From assembly GCF_900635155.1 (NCBI RefSeq), contig NZ_LR134002.1:1364001-1428000 (forward strand): a stretch of 64,000 nt of DNA, in the 5' to 3' direction. Source of the stretch: Streptococcus sanguinis. GTDB lineage: Bacteria; Bacillota; Bacilli; Lactobacillales; Streptococcaceae. Every line of letters starts with the position of its first letter. Position 1 is the first letter of the stretch. Below the pieces are notes generated by a model. It searched no databases and was not told where the DNA came from. It saw nothing but the letters and a program-made list of their open reading frames with translations. The position numbers and the translations under genes were made by a program. Positions 1 through 7,601 of this stretch are shown piece by piece.

Positions 1-444
1 CTCCGAAGTACCGATTCCAAAAGCAATAGCTCCAAAGGCTCCGTGAGTGGCCGTGTGACTGTCACCGCAGACGATAAATTTGCCTGGCTGAGTCTTGCCC
101 GTTTCGGGTCCAACCATATGAACAATTCCCTGCAGTTCCGATCCGTGAGCCGCATGCTCGATGCCAAAATCCTTAACATTCTCAGAAAGTTTATCAATCT
201 GAGCCTTGGAAATCACATCCCGGATATCATAGATATTAACCGTAGGAACATTATGGTCAAAGGTCCCAAAGGTCAAATCCGGCCGTCTAACTTTGCGCCC
301 TGCATCTCGAAGACCTTGAAAAGCCTGAGGGCTGGTTACTTCATGAATATAATGCTGATCCACATACATCAGCTGGGGCTGGCCTTCTTCACCAGTTATC
401 AGATGCCTTTCCCACAGCTTATCAAAAATCGATTTTCCAGCCAT
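1..444 (-). CDS. leuC: 3-isopropylmalate dehydratase large subunit, N-terminal part (cut by window edge)
   Basis: The reverse strand encodes the first 148 residues of the large subunit of isopropylmalate isomerase, which interconverts 2- and 3-isopropylmalate in leucine synthesis. The start [12 protein letters not shown] is typical of the family, and motifs such as [22 protein letters not shown] and [13 protein letters not shown] (cofactor/substrate region) are readable. The ATG at 444 has a GGAGAAG ribosome site a few bases upstream. The gene runs off the left edge, so the Fe-S cysteines are not visible. It is the distal visible member of the leuA-leuB operon; leuD would be expected outside the window. 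Confidence 0.95.
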   Translation of the reverse strand, partial: MAGKSIFDKLWERHLITGEEGQPQLMYVDQHYIHEVTSPQAFQGLRDAGRKVRRPDLTFGTFDHNVPTVNIYDIRDVISKAQIDKLSENVKDFGIEHAAHGSELQGIVHMVGPETGKTQPGKFIVCGDSHTATHGAFGAIAFGIGTSE

Positions 445-445
445 A

Positions 446-712
446 CTAGCTTCTCCATATGTAATACAAAATTCCGATTTCCACTATTATTCCGCAAATC
501 CAAACCAACCAGAAATACCATTTTCTGGTCTTGTGGTGAAAGAGACGACCGCCTAATAGAGCGCCCAAACCTCCGGCTGCCAGAGCTGACAGTAGCAAAG
601 TCTTCTCGGGAATGCGGTAGTGATTTTTCTTAGCCTTTCGCTTATCCCAGCCATAAAGCAGGAAGACGCTAAGGTTCCATAGCAGGCAAATACCCGTTAA
701 TATCCATTTCAT
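446..712 (-). CDS. DUF1294 family small membrane protein
   Basis: This 88-residue protein has an N-terminal hydrophobic helix, the short motif [10 protein letters not shown], the conserved [16 protein letters not shown] segment, a basic HHKTRKWYF stretch and a second C-terminal membrane segment. That arrangement matches the DUF1294 family, whose function is unknown. It starts inside the leuB stop codon (ATGA overlap) and ends one base before leuC, so it is translationally coupled inside the leucine operon. No strong ribosome site precedes it, which also points to coupling. Whether it has any role in leucine synthesis is not shown by the sequence. Confidence 0.85.
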   Translation of the reverse strand: MKWILTGICLLWNLSVFLLYGWDKRKAKKNHYRIPEKTLLLSALAAGGLGALLGGRLFHHKTRKWYFWLVWICGIIVEIGILYYIWRS

Positions 713-1746
713 AAGTTATTAATAATTGCCTCCGTCATTTGAGCTGTTGTCGCCTGACCGCCAAGATCTCGGGTAAAAATCCCTTGAGCTAAAGTCTTTT
801 CAACCGCTGCTTCAATCGCCTCTGCAGCCTCAAGCTCTGCAAAACTATCCCGCAGCATCATGGCTACAGAAAGTATCATGCTGATAGGATTGGCAATACC
901 CTGCCCTGCAATATCTGGAGCCGAACCATGGATAGGCTCGTAAAGACTTGGCCCAGCAGCCGAATGACTGGCCGATGGCATAACTCCCAGCGTCCCTGAC
1001 AAGACACTGGACTCGTCTGAGAGAATATCCCCGAAGAGATTTTCTGTTACTACAACGTCAAACTTAGCAGGATTAGTAATCATGAGCATCGCAGCGCTAT
1101 CAACAAGCTGGTGCTCTAAGGTCACATCTGGATAATCCTTGGACACTTCATCTGCCACTCTGCGCCAGAGTTTGGATGTTGCTAGTACATTTTGCTTGTC
1201 GATACTGGTCACACGCTTTCTACGTCCACGCGCAATATCAAAGGTCTTACGGACAATTCGATCCACCTCTTCATAGCTGTAGTCGTTGATATCCCGCGCA
1301 GATTTATCCTCCAAAATATGCTCACCAAAGTAAATCCCACCAGTGAGCTCGCGCACGACCACGAAGTCCACACCAGCAATACGCTCTGCCTTCAAAGGCG
1401 ACAAATGCTTAAGAGCATCAAAAATCTTAACTGGGCGGATATTGGCATAGAGTTCAAGCTCCTTGCGCAGAGCCAGCAAACCTTGCTCCGGCCGAATTGG
1501 TGCATCATCATACTGGGGGCTGCCGATAGCTGCTAGGAGAATAGCATCCGCCTCCTTGGCCGCTTCTAGAGTAGACTGAGGCAGAGGATGACCTTCCGCA
1601 TCAATACCAGCACCCCCAAAAGTTTTCTCTGTGACATGATAGGTAAAAGCAAACTTGTCCGCAACAGCAGCTAGCACTTGGAGACCGGCTTCCATGATTT
1701 CTGGGCCTATACCGTCACCCGCCAGAGCTACAATTTCTTTTGTCAT
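709..1746 (-). CDS. leuB: 3-isopropylmalate dehydrogenase
   Basis: LeuB oxidatively decarboxylates 3-isopropylmalate to 2-oxoisocaproate with NAD. The protein opens with MTKEIVALAGDGIGPEIM. It carries the family substrate/metal region (TSIDKQNVLATSKLWR, then DSAAMLMITNP and the signature NLFGDILSDESSVLSGTLGVMPSAS) and the NAD-binding HGSAPDIAGQGIANP. Length (345 aa) is normal. I place the start at the ATG at 1746, because a GGAAG site lies five bases upstream. A GTG two codons further upstream would sit directly on that site. The gene starts 12 bases after the leuA stop. Confidence 0.95.
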   Translation of the reverse strand: MTKEIVALAGDGIGPEIMEAGLQVLAAVADKFAFTYHVTEKTFGGAGIDAEGHPLPQSTLEAAKEADAILLAAIGSPQYDDAPIRPEQGLLALRKELELYANIRPVKIFDALKHLSPLKAERIAGVDFVVVRELTGGIYFGEHILEDKSARDINDYSYEEVDRIVRKTFDIARGRRKRVTSIDKQNVLATSKLWRRVADEVSKDYPDVTLEHQLVDSAAMLMITNPAKFDVVVTENLFGDILSDESSVLSGTLGVMPSASHSAAGPSLYEPIHGSAPDIAGQGIANPISMILSVAMMLRDSFAELEAAEAIEAAVEKTLAQGIFTRDLGGQATTAQMTEAIINNL

Positions 1747-1758
1747 AGTCACTTCCTT

Positions 1759-3327
1759 CTAATTATTTGCAGGCAGATCGCGATAGGATACCTGATGACC
1801 GATTTCACCAGCATTTTCCTTTTGCACAAAGGTATTGGCATGGATATAGGCAATGGCGCTGGCTTTAAGAACGTCAAAATCAATACCAGAGGAGTTGAAA
1901 ATCGTATCAGTGTCGGTATTTTCAACAGCTACCAAGACGCGAGCCTGAGAGTCAATACCATCTGTCACCGCCTCGATGTTATAAGACAAAAGCTGGACAG
2001 ACTGGTTAAAGAATTGGTCAATGGCATTGAAAATGGCTTCAACGCTTCCTTTACCTTCTGCCACACAGTTAATTGTCTCACCATCGCCATTAACCAGCTG
2101 CACATCCGCTGTGATGGTATGGTCGTCATTGGTAGTCAGCTGCAGATCATCAAAGTGGAATCCTTCAGGATTTTCGACTGTCGTTCCGGCTATCAAAGCT
2201 CGAATATCAGCATCTGTGACTTCATTTTTCTTATCAGCTAAGACCTTAAACTTAGCAAAGAGATCATTAATTTCAGATTCCGCAAAGTCCAGAGCCAGTT
2301 CTTTGAGTTTTTCGACAAAGGCATGGCGGCCAGACAGCTTGCCAAGCGGCAGTGAATTGCTCTTGACTCCAACCAGCTCAGGTGTGATGATTTCATAGGT
2401 CAGTGGATTCTTAAGAACACCATCCTGATGGATACCGGACTCATGAGAGAAGGCATTGCCACCAACGACCGCCTTGTTCTTAGGCACTGGAATACCTGAG
2501 AAGCGGGATACCAGCTCAGAAGTGTTGATGGTTTCATTAAGGACGATATCCGACTCAACCTGATAATAGTCTTGACGAATCTCCAATGCAACTGCTACTT
2601 CTTCCAATGCTACATTTCCAGCCCGCTCACCGATTCCATTGATAGTTCCCTGAACACGACCAGCACCGTGCTTGATAGCCGTCAAAGTATTGGCCGTTGC
2701 CATACCAAGGTCATCATGACAATGAACACCAAATACAACCTTATGATCAGAAGTCACATTTGCCACTAGGTAGTCGAAAATATTTGCAAACTCTTCCGGA
2801 GTAGTAAAGCCGACTGTATCTGGAATATTGATATAAGTCGCACCTGAATCCACTGCTGTTTGTACCACCTGAAAAAGGAAATCCAGCTCTGTTCGTGTCG
2901 CATCCTCTGGTGAAAACTCGACTATATCGAACTTGGAGCGAGCGTAGGAGACATGCTCTTTCACAGCATCTAAAATCTCTTCCTTGGACTTTTTCAGCTT
3001 GAACTCTCTGTGAATAGGACTGGTCGCAATGAAGACATGAATCTGTGGATGCTTGGCATCCTTGAGCGCTTCATAGCAGGCGTCAATATCGGACTTGACC
3101 GAACGCGCCAGCCCAGTAACAGAAGCTTTTGTGATGACTTTAGCAATCTCCTGCACCGCCGCAAAAGAATCTGGACTCGCAGCAGGAAAACCAGCTTCAA
3201 TGACTGAAATACCCCACTTCTCTAACTGCTTGGCAATAGCCACCTTTTCCTTGATAGAGAAATTCACTCCTGGTGTCTGCTCACCATCCCGGAGGCTGGT
3301 ATCAAAAAACTCAACTTTGCGTGTCAT
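1759..3327 (-). CDS. leuA: 2-isopropylmalate synthase
   Basis: LeuA condenses 2-oxoisovalerate with acetyl-CoA, the first committed step of leucine synthesis. The 522-residue protein starts MTRKVEFFDTSLRDGEQTPG, with the catalytic SLRDGEQ segment, the metal-binding HCHDDLGMA motif, GIGERAGN, and a C-terminal regulatory LeuA dimer domain (from about residue 390) that binds leucine. The ATG at 3327 follows AAAAGGAGTTGTCT, an ideal ribosome site. The reading frame is open upstream to 3477, giving an alternative 50-residue N-terminal extension (ATG at 3459 or 3477). Family length argues for 3327. The gene is led by the attenuated leader described separately. Confidence 0.95.
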   Translation of the reverse strand: MTRKVEFFDTSLRDGEQTPGVNFSIKEKVAIAKQLEKWGISVIEAGFPAASPDSFAAVQEIAKVITKASVTGLARSVKSDIDACYEALKDAKHPQIHVFIATSPIHREFKLKKSKEEILDAVKEHVSYARSKFDIVEFSPEDATRTELDFLFQVVQTAVDSGATYINIPDTVGFTTPEEFANIFDYLVANVTSDHKVVFGVHCHDDLGMATANTLTAIKHGAGRVQGTINGIGERAGNVALEEVAVALEIRQDYYQVESDIVLNETINTSELVSRFSGIPVPKNKAVVGGNAFSHESGIHQDGVLKNPLTYEIITPELVGVKSNSLPLGKLSGRHAFVEKLKELALDFAESEINDLFAKFKVLADKKNEVTDADIRALIAGTTVENPEGFHFDDLQLTTNDDHTITADVQLVNGDGETINCVAEGKGSVEAIFNAIDQFFNQSVQLLSYNIEAVTDGIDSQARVLVAVENTDTDTIFNSSGIDFDVLKASAIAYIHANTFVQKENAGEIGHQVSYRDLPANN

Positions 3328-3512
3328 AGACAACTCCTTTTCTAAGATACATAGACCAATTAGGAAAAAATCTTCCCCAACTTCTAGGTCGTGTTCAATG
3401 ACTGAGACGGTACGAGATACATTGATTTCAGAAAAATCAAGATATACTCCCACTCCCATCGCTCCTTTAGAATCCATTTCTTACCCATCGGAGCTTGAGG
3501 TAAGACAGGTGA

Positions 3513-3566
3513 AATAAAAAACATCTCACTTGAGGAACAAGCGAGATGTTGATTTACTCCCGCTTG
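3513..3566 (-). terminator. Leucine operon attenuator with competing antiterminator
   Basis: Read on the minus strand, the arms ACATCTCGCTTG (3549-3538) and CAAGTGAGATGT (3532-3521) form a 12-bp hairpin with one G-U pair and a 5-nt loop, followed by a T-rich run to about 3513: an intrinsic terminator. An upstream segment CAAGCGGGAG (3566-3557) can instead pair with the terminator's 5' arm CTCGCTTG, leaving a 2-nt bulge. The two structures are mutually exclusive. The layout, placed after a Leu-rich leader peptide, is that of ribosome-mediated attenuation. Confidence 0.8.
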
Positions 3567-3595
3567 GTAAGCCAAACAGGACTAATGCTTTTGCA

Positions 3596-3649
3596 CTAGC
3601 CCGAGTAACGCAACAACAAAGCAAAGTTTGAAGATTGGGTTGACTTCAT
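3596..3649 (-). CDS. Leucine leader peptide (17 aa)
   Basis: A short frame reads MKSTQSSNFALLLRYSG and stops with TAG. It starts at the ATG at 3649, preceded by AAAAAGGAG with good spacing, and begins about 40 bases after a consensus promoter. Three consecutive TTG leucine codons sit near its end, about 50 bases before the terminator hairpin. This is how leader peptides sensing charged tRNA-Leu are built. Low leucyl-tRNA should stall the ribosome in the LLL run and free the antiterminator. The frame is too short to be recognised by ordinary gene callers. Confidence 0.8.
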   Translation of the reverse strand: MKSTQSSNFALLLRYSG

Positions 3650-3691
3650 GTTTGACTAACTCCTTTTTGAGATGGTTTCTTATTGTTTAGT

Positions 3692-3720
3692 ATTTTAGCA
3701 CAGTATCATAGGCCTGTCAA
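3692..3720 (-). promoter_or_regulatory. Leucine operon promoter
   Basis: On the minus strand TTGACA (3720-3715) and TAAAAT (3697-3692) are separated by exactly 17 bases, a near-consensus vegetative promoter. It lies upstream of the leader peptide and attenuator and is the only good promoter I see for leuABC. Control therefore probably acts mainly after initiation, through the leader. The 150 bases between this promoter and the DUF1275 gene hold AT-rich sequence with no further feature I can support. Confidence 0.85.
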
Positions 3721-3867
3721 GAAAAAGTCGATATTTTCTGAAAATTTTTAATATGCTGGATTATTTTTGGGGTTTATTAGCAAAAATACGAGGAAAAAAA
3801 GAAGCAAGGTAAGTCTCACTTCTTCCATTTTTTTCAGGAATCGCAACATAATCTAATTGCACTTTAT

Positions 3868-4536
3868 TCATCTCCTCATATACTGGATACCTCGGAAAAG
3901 GAGAAAGGCTGTTAGAATCAGGGAAACAAGCCAGATGGTCTTCAGGAGGTAAAATTGAATCAGATAGGTAGAGATGATGGCTCCGACAACAAAGCTTGTT
4001 AGTAGCCCCACAAAGAAAAGGCCTTCTTTCAAATCTTTCCCTTTCTTGTTTCGAGCATAGTTGCCAAAAGCTACCATGGTTTTCTTGATATTCCCCGTCA
4101 TAAAGGAGTTGTTATAGACAATGCCGTCTACCTCGCCAAAGGCAGTCGCCACCACACCCATGCAGAAAGCTAGTGGCGGCAAAATATAGAGCTGGGGCAC
4201 ATTTGCTGGCAAAAATCCAGCGACAGTTGTCGTCAATATCAAAGGAAAAACGCTGGACAGTCTGCGCCAAGAATGTTCAAAATGATGCTGAAAAACAGTC
4301 ATCAGAAAAATCCCCAGCATAAAAGCCAACATAGTTGCCAATTTAACTTCGATTCCTCTTGTCTCTTGATTGATGAGCTCAACCGAAAGGAAAACGACAT
4401 TTCCCGTCTGACCTGCCACCAAGGTCCCTCCCCTTTCAATGAAGGTATAGGCGTCGATAAATCCTGCACAAAAGGTCAAGAGACAGGCAAAAAATTTTGA
4501 ACGAGAATGGAACTCTCTTTTTACAAATTGTTTCAT
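3868..4536 (-). CDS. DUF1275 (YoaK-like) integral membrane protein
   Basis: This 222-residue hydrophobic protein has about six membrane segments. It contains the family hallmark AGFIDAYTFIERGGTLVAGQTGNVVFLSVEL near the N-terminus and NNSFMTGNIKKTMVAFGNY in the middle, typical of DUF1275/YoaK proteins. The biochemical role of the family is not established. The start at 4536 follows AGGTGATTT. It stands alone between the leucine operon and uridine kinase. A T-rich run follows the gene around 3830 but the hairpin there is weak, so I do not call a terminator. Confidence 0.85.
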   Translation of the reverse strand: MKQFVKREFHSRSKFFACLLTFCAGFIDAYTFIERGGTLVAGQTGNVVFLSVELINQETRGIEVKLATMLAFMLGIFLMTVFQHHFEHSWRRLSSVFPLILTTTVAGFLPANVPQLYILPPLAFCMGVVATAFGEVDGIVYNNSFMTGNIKKTMVAFGNYARNKKGKDLKEGLFFVGLLTSFVVGAIISTYLIQFYLLKTIWLVSLILTAFLLFRGIQYMRR

Positions 4537-4701
4537 AAATCACCTACAAAATAAGGGAGTGACCAGACTCCGAAAATCATAGATTTCAGTCCGTCCACTG
4601 CCCTTTGCTAAATTACATTTCAAAATTCTTGCAGCTACTGCGATTCACCAGATTCACAGACTTTTATTTCCTCAAATGACAGAGCTAGAAAGCTGCTTTT
4701 C

Positions 4702-5337
4702 CTAGCCTTCTCTGGCTTCCTTAAGGATTTTTTCAATCTTGGTCGTAATCAAGTCAATAGCCACCTTGTTAGAAGCTCCCTCTGGAATAATGACATCCGC
4801 ATAGCGCTTGGTCGGCTCGATGAACTGATGGTACATAGGCTTAACGACACCTAAATACTGCTCAATGACACTATCCAAACTGCGGCCGCGCTCTTCCATA
4901 TCTCGCTTAATCCGACGAATAATCCGCACATCATCATCAGTATCTACAAAGATCTTAATGTCCATCAAATCCCGCAGGCGCTGATCCTCTAAGACCAAAA
5001 TCCCCTCAACGATAAAGACATCCTGAGGAACTTGCCGATAGGTCTTTTTACTACGAGTATGCTCCGTATAGTCATAAGTGGGAATATCCACCGGACGACC
5101 CGCCAAAAGCTCCTTGATTTGCTCAATCATCAGGTCCGTATCAAAGGCAAAAGGATGGTCATAGTTGGTCTTAACCCGCTCCTCAAAAGTCAGATGCGAC
5201 TGATCCTTATAATAGGAGTCATGCTCAATCATGGCAATATTTTCATTTGGAAAATTAGCCAAAATTGCTCGAGAAACACTGGTCTTTCCGCCTCCGGAAC
5301 CACCCGTCACACCAATAATAATAGGTCTATTTTGCAT
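4702..5337 (-). CDS. udk: Uridine kinase (uridine/cytidine phosphorylation)
   Basis: Udk salvages uridine and cytidine by phosphorylating them to UMP and CMP. The 211-residue protein has the P-loop [14 protein letters not shown] at its N-terminus, [10 protein letters not shown], the substrate region [12 protein letters not shown], and [13 protein letters not shown], all standard for bacterial uridine kinase. The ATG at 5337 ([10 protein letters not shown]) has GGAG six bases upstream. An upstream in-frame ATG at 5349 lacks such spacing. It is transcribed divergently from the oxidoreductase gene at 5447. Confidence 0.95.
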   Translation of the reverse strand: MQNRPIIIGVTGGSGGGKTSVSRAILANFPNENIAMIEHDSYYKDQSHLTFEERVKTNYDHPFAFDTDLMIEQIKELLAGRPVDIPTYDYTEHTRSKKTYRQVPQDVFIVEGILVLEDQRLRDLMDIKIFVDTDDDVRIIRRIKRDMEERGRSLDSVIEQYLGVVKPMYHQFIEPTKRYADVIIPEGASNKVAIDLITTKIEKILKEAREG

Positions 5338-5382
5338 TATAAGCTCCATCTCTTGTTATCTTATCTATTTTACCGCAATTCA

Positions 5383-5391
5383 TGTTATAAT
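5383..5391 (+). promoter_or_regulatory. Extended -10 promoter for the oxidoreductase/helicase pair
   Basis: TGTTATAAT is a perfect extended -10 element 56 bases before the oxidoreductase start codon. No convincing -35 is visible, which is acceptable for extended -10 promoters. Confidence 0.6.
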
Positions 5392-5446
5392 GAAAGAGCT
5401 AAAATAAAAAAAGTACATGCTTAAAAATAGAAAAAAGGAGGTTTTT

Positions 5447-6427
5447 ATGTTCAAACTTGGAATCATCGGAACAGGTTCTATTTCTCATGAGTTCATCAAG
5501 GCCGCTCACTCAACAGGCGACTATCAGCTGGTAGCTGCCTACTCTCGGACTCTAGTTTCTGCTGAGCGCTTTGTGCAAAACTATGAAAATACAGCCGTCT
5601 ATACTGAAATGCTGGACTTTCTGTCGTCTGATCTTGATGTTGTTTATATCGCCAGTCCCAACAGCCTGCACTTCAATCATGCTAAGGTAGCTATTCTGGC
5701 TCGTAAGCATGTCATTGTCGAAAAGCCGGCAGTTTCCCGTCCCAAAGAATGGCGGGAATTGATCAAGCTGGCTGACGAGCACCAAGTCTATCTCTTTGAA
5801 GCTGCCCGCAACTATCATGAGCAGGCCTTTGATACGATTAGTGATTTCCTCAAGGACAAGACTGTCTTGGGAGCCAACTTCACCTATGCCAAGTATTCTT
5901 CAAAAATGCAAGCTCTGCTTGCAGGAGAGCAGCCCAACGTTTTCTCAGCTAAGTTTTCTGGTGGTGCTTTGATGGACTTGGGTGTCTATCCCATCTATGC
6001 GGCTATCAGACTTTTCGGCCATCCACGCTTCGCTCGCTACAGCGCCCAGCAGCTAGCTAATACGATTGATTTAAATGGTGCCGGCTGTCTTATCTATCCA
6101 GATTTTCAAGTTCAGATTCAGGCCGGTAAAAATATAAACAGCAATCTACCTGCAGAGATTTACACGGATCAGGGAACTCTGACTTTAGATGGGATTGAAT
6201 TTATCAGCTCTGCTATTTTCCAAAGTCTGAACGGGCAAGAGGAGATACTGCCTATCAAGCGTGCTTCACACACCATGCTGGAAGAAGCTCAAGCTTTCGC
6301 GCGAGTGCTCAAGGGCGGACAGGATGCGGATTATGAGAAATGGTTGAATGCGGCAGCGGCTGTTCATGAAAGCTTATTTGCCATGCGCAAGGACGCTAGC
6401 ATTAGATTTGAGGTTGATGATGATTAA
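5447..6427 (+). CDS. Gfo/Idh/MocA-family oxidoreductase
   Basis: The 326-residue protein starts MFKLGIIGTGSISHEFIKAA, a Rossmann dinucleotide-binding motif (GxGxxS). It has the family VYIASPNSLHFNHA and the EKP segment (VIVEKPAVSRPKEW) carrying the catalytic-region lysine, then a C-terminal alpha/beta domain with GGALMDLGVYPI. Members oxidise sugars or related polyols with NAD(P); the substrate here cannot be read. The ATG at 5447 follows AAAAAAGGAGG, whereas an upstream in-frame ATG at 5417 has none. Its stop overlaps the helicase start, so the two are probably cotranscribed. Confidence 0.9.
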   Translation: MFKLGIIGTGSISHEFIKAAHSTGDYQLVAAYSRTLVSAERFVQNYENTAVYTEMLDFLSSDLDVVYIASPNSLHFNHAKVAILARKHVIVEKPAVSRPKEWRELIKLADEHQVYLFEAARNYHEQAFDTISDFLKDKTVLGANFTYAKYSSKMQALLAGEQPNVFSAKFSGGALMDLGVYPIYAAIRLFGHPRFARYSAQQLANTIDLNGAGCLIYPDFQVQIQAGKNINSNLPAEIYTDQGTLTLDGIEFISSAIFQSLNGQEEILPIKRASHTMLEEAQAFARVLKGGQDADYEKWLNAAAAVHESLFAMRKDASIRFEVDDD

Positions 6428-7508
6428 GGAACAATTTCCCCTGAGCTGGCAAAATCAGCTGGCTCAGCTTGGCTTTGAAGATTTGACAGCTATTCAGAAG
6501 AAGATGTTTGAGCCTATTTCTGCAGGCGACACGGTGCTGGGAATCAGTCCGACTGGTACCGGTAAAACTCTGGCCTATCTCTTTCCCAGTCTACTCAAGC
6601 TGATACCTAGAAAAGCACAACAGCTCTTGATTTTAGCTCCTAATACTGAGCTGACTGGGCAAATCTTTGAGGTTTGCAAGACTTGGGCAGAGCCTTTAGG
6701 ACTGACAGCTCAGCTCCTGCTCTCCGGTTCCAGCCAGAAGCGACAGATTGAGCGTCTTAAGAAAGGGCCAGAGATTATCATCGGAACGCCTGGGCGGATT
6801 TTCGAGTTGGTCAAGCTCAAGAAAATCAAGATGATGAATGTTGAAACCATTATTTTGGATGAGTTTGACCAGCTGCTCAGCGATTCTCAATATCACTTTG
6901 TAGATAAAATCACCCACTATGCGCCTCGTGACCACCAGCTGGTATATATGAGCGCCACCGCTAAGTTTGATCACGATAAAATTGCTGAAAACACTCTGGA
7001 AATCAGTATTGAGGACCAGGTTTTGGATAACATCCAGCATTTTTACATGCAAGTCGAAAAACGTGATAAGGTGGACCTGCTGCGCAAGTTATCCAATGTA
7101 GAAGATTTCCGTGGACTGGTCTTTTTCAACGCTCTGTCAGACCTAGGCAGCGCCGAGGAAAAACTCCAGTATCGTGAAGCCAACGCGGTTTCTCTAGCCA
7201 GCGATGTCAATGTTAAGTTCCGCAAGGTGATCTTGGATAAGTTCAAAGAACACCAGATTACTCTCTTGCTAGCTACTGACCTAGTTGCTCGCGGCATTGA
7301 TATTGACTCGCTAGAATGCGTCGTCAATTATGAGCTTCCGCGCGATTTAGAAACCTATACCCACCGCTCTGGCCGAACCGGCCGCATGGGCAAGGAAGGC
7401 TATGTTATCACCCTCATCAGCCATCCAGAAGAGCTGAAGACATTGAAAAAATACGCTTCTGTTCACGAAATTGTACTAAAAAATCAAGAACTTTATGTAA
7501 CGAGTTAA
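6420..7508 (+). CDS. DEAD-box-family RNA helicase (DEFD variant)
   Basis: The 362-residue ATP-dependent RNA helicase has a Q-motif-like FEDLTAIQKKMF, Walker A SPTGTGKT, TPGRIF, motif II with sequence DEFD instead of DEAD, SAT (MSATAKF), RGIDI and the motif VI HRSGRTGRMG. It is a minimal two-domain helicase with no C-terminal tail, similar in size to Bacillus YfmL. The start is one of two adjacent ATGs (6417 or 6420) overlapping the previous gene's stop; 6420 gives the better distance from GAGG. Likely roles are ribosome assembly or RNA turnover, but this is inferred only from family. Confidence 0.9.
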   Translation: MIKEQFPLSWQNQLAQLGFEDLTAIQKKMFEPISAGDTVLGISPTGTGKTLAYLFPSLLKLIPRKAQQLLILAPNTELTGQIFEVCKTWAEPLGLTAQLLLSGSSQKRQIERLKKGPEIIIGTPGRIFELVKLKKIKMMNVETIILDEFDQLLSDSQYHFVDKITHYAPRDHQLVYMSATAKFDHDKIAENTLEISIEDQVLDNIQHFYMQVEKRDKVDLLRKLSNVEDFRGLVFFNALSDLGSAEEKLQYREANAVSLASDVNVKFRKVILDKFKEHQITLLLATDLVARGIDIDSLECVVNYELPRDLETYTHRSGRTGRMGKEGYVITLISHPEELKTLKKYASVHEIVLKNQELYVTS

Positions 7509-7512
7509 ACTA

Positions 7513-7549
7513 AAAAAGCTTTGGAAATCTCATATTTCCAAAGCTTTTT
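7513..7549. terminator. Strong bidirectional terminator
   Basis: The arms AAAAAGCTTTGGAAAT and ATTTCCAAAGCTTTTT form a perfect 16-bp stem with a 5-nt loop, with A/T runs on both sides. It sits between the convergent helicase and pgdA genes and can serve both. Confidence 0.9.
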
Positions 7550-7601
7550 GCTTTTACTCATTGCCAACAACGATTTCAAAAATCTAACCCCAAGGACCGT
7601 C

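Noticed and set aside
43..633. Plus-strand open frame of 196 codons at the left edge
   Set aside because: It is antisense to leuC and DUF1294, both clearly real, and its translation shows no domain.
3780..3830. Possible terminator after the DUF1275 gene
   Set aside because: Only a 6-bp stem (AAGAAG/CTTCTT) with a large loop could be drawn, too weak to call despite the T run.
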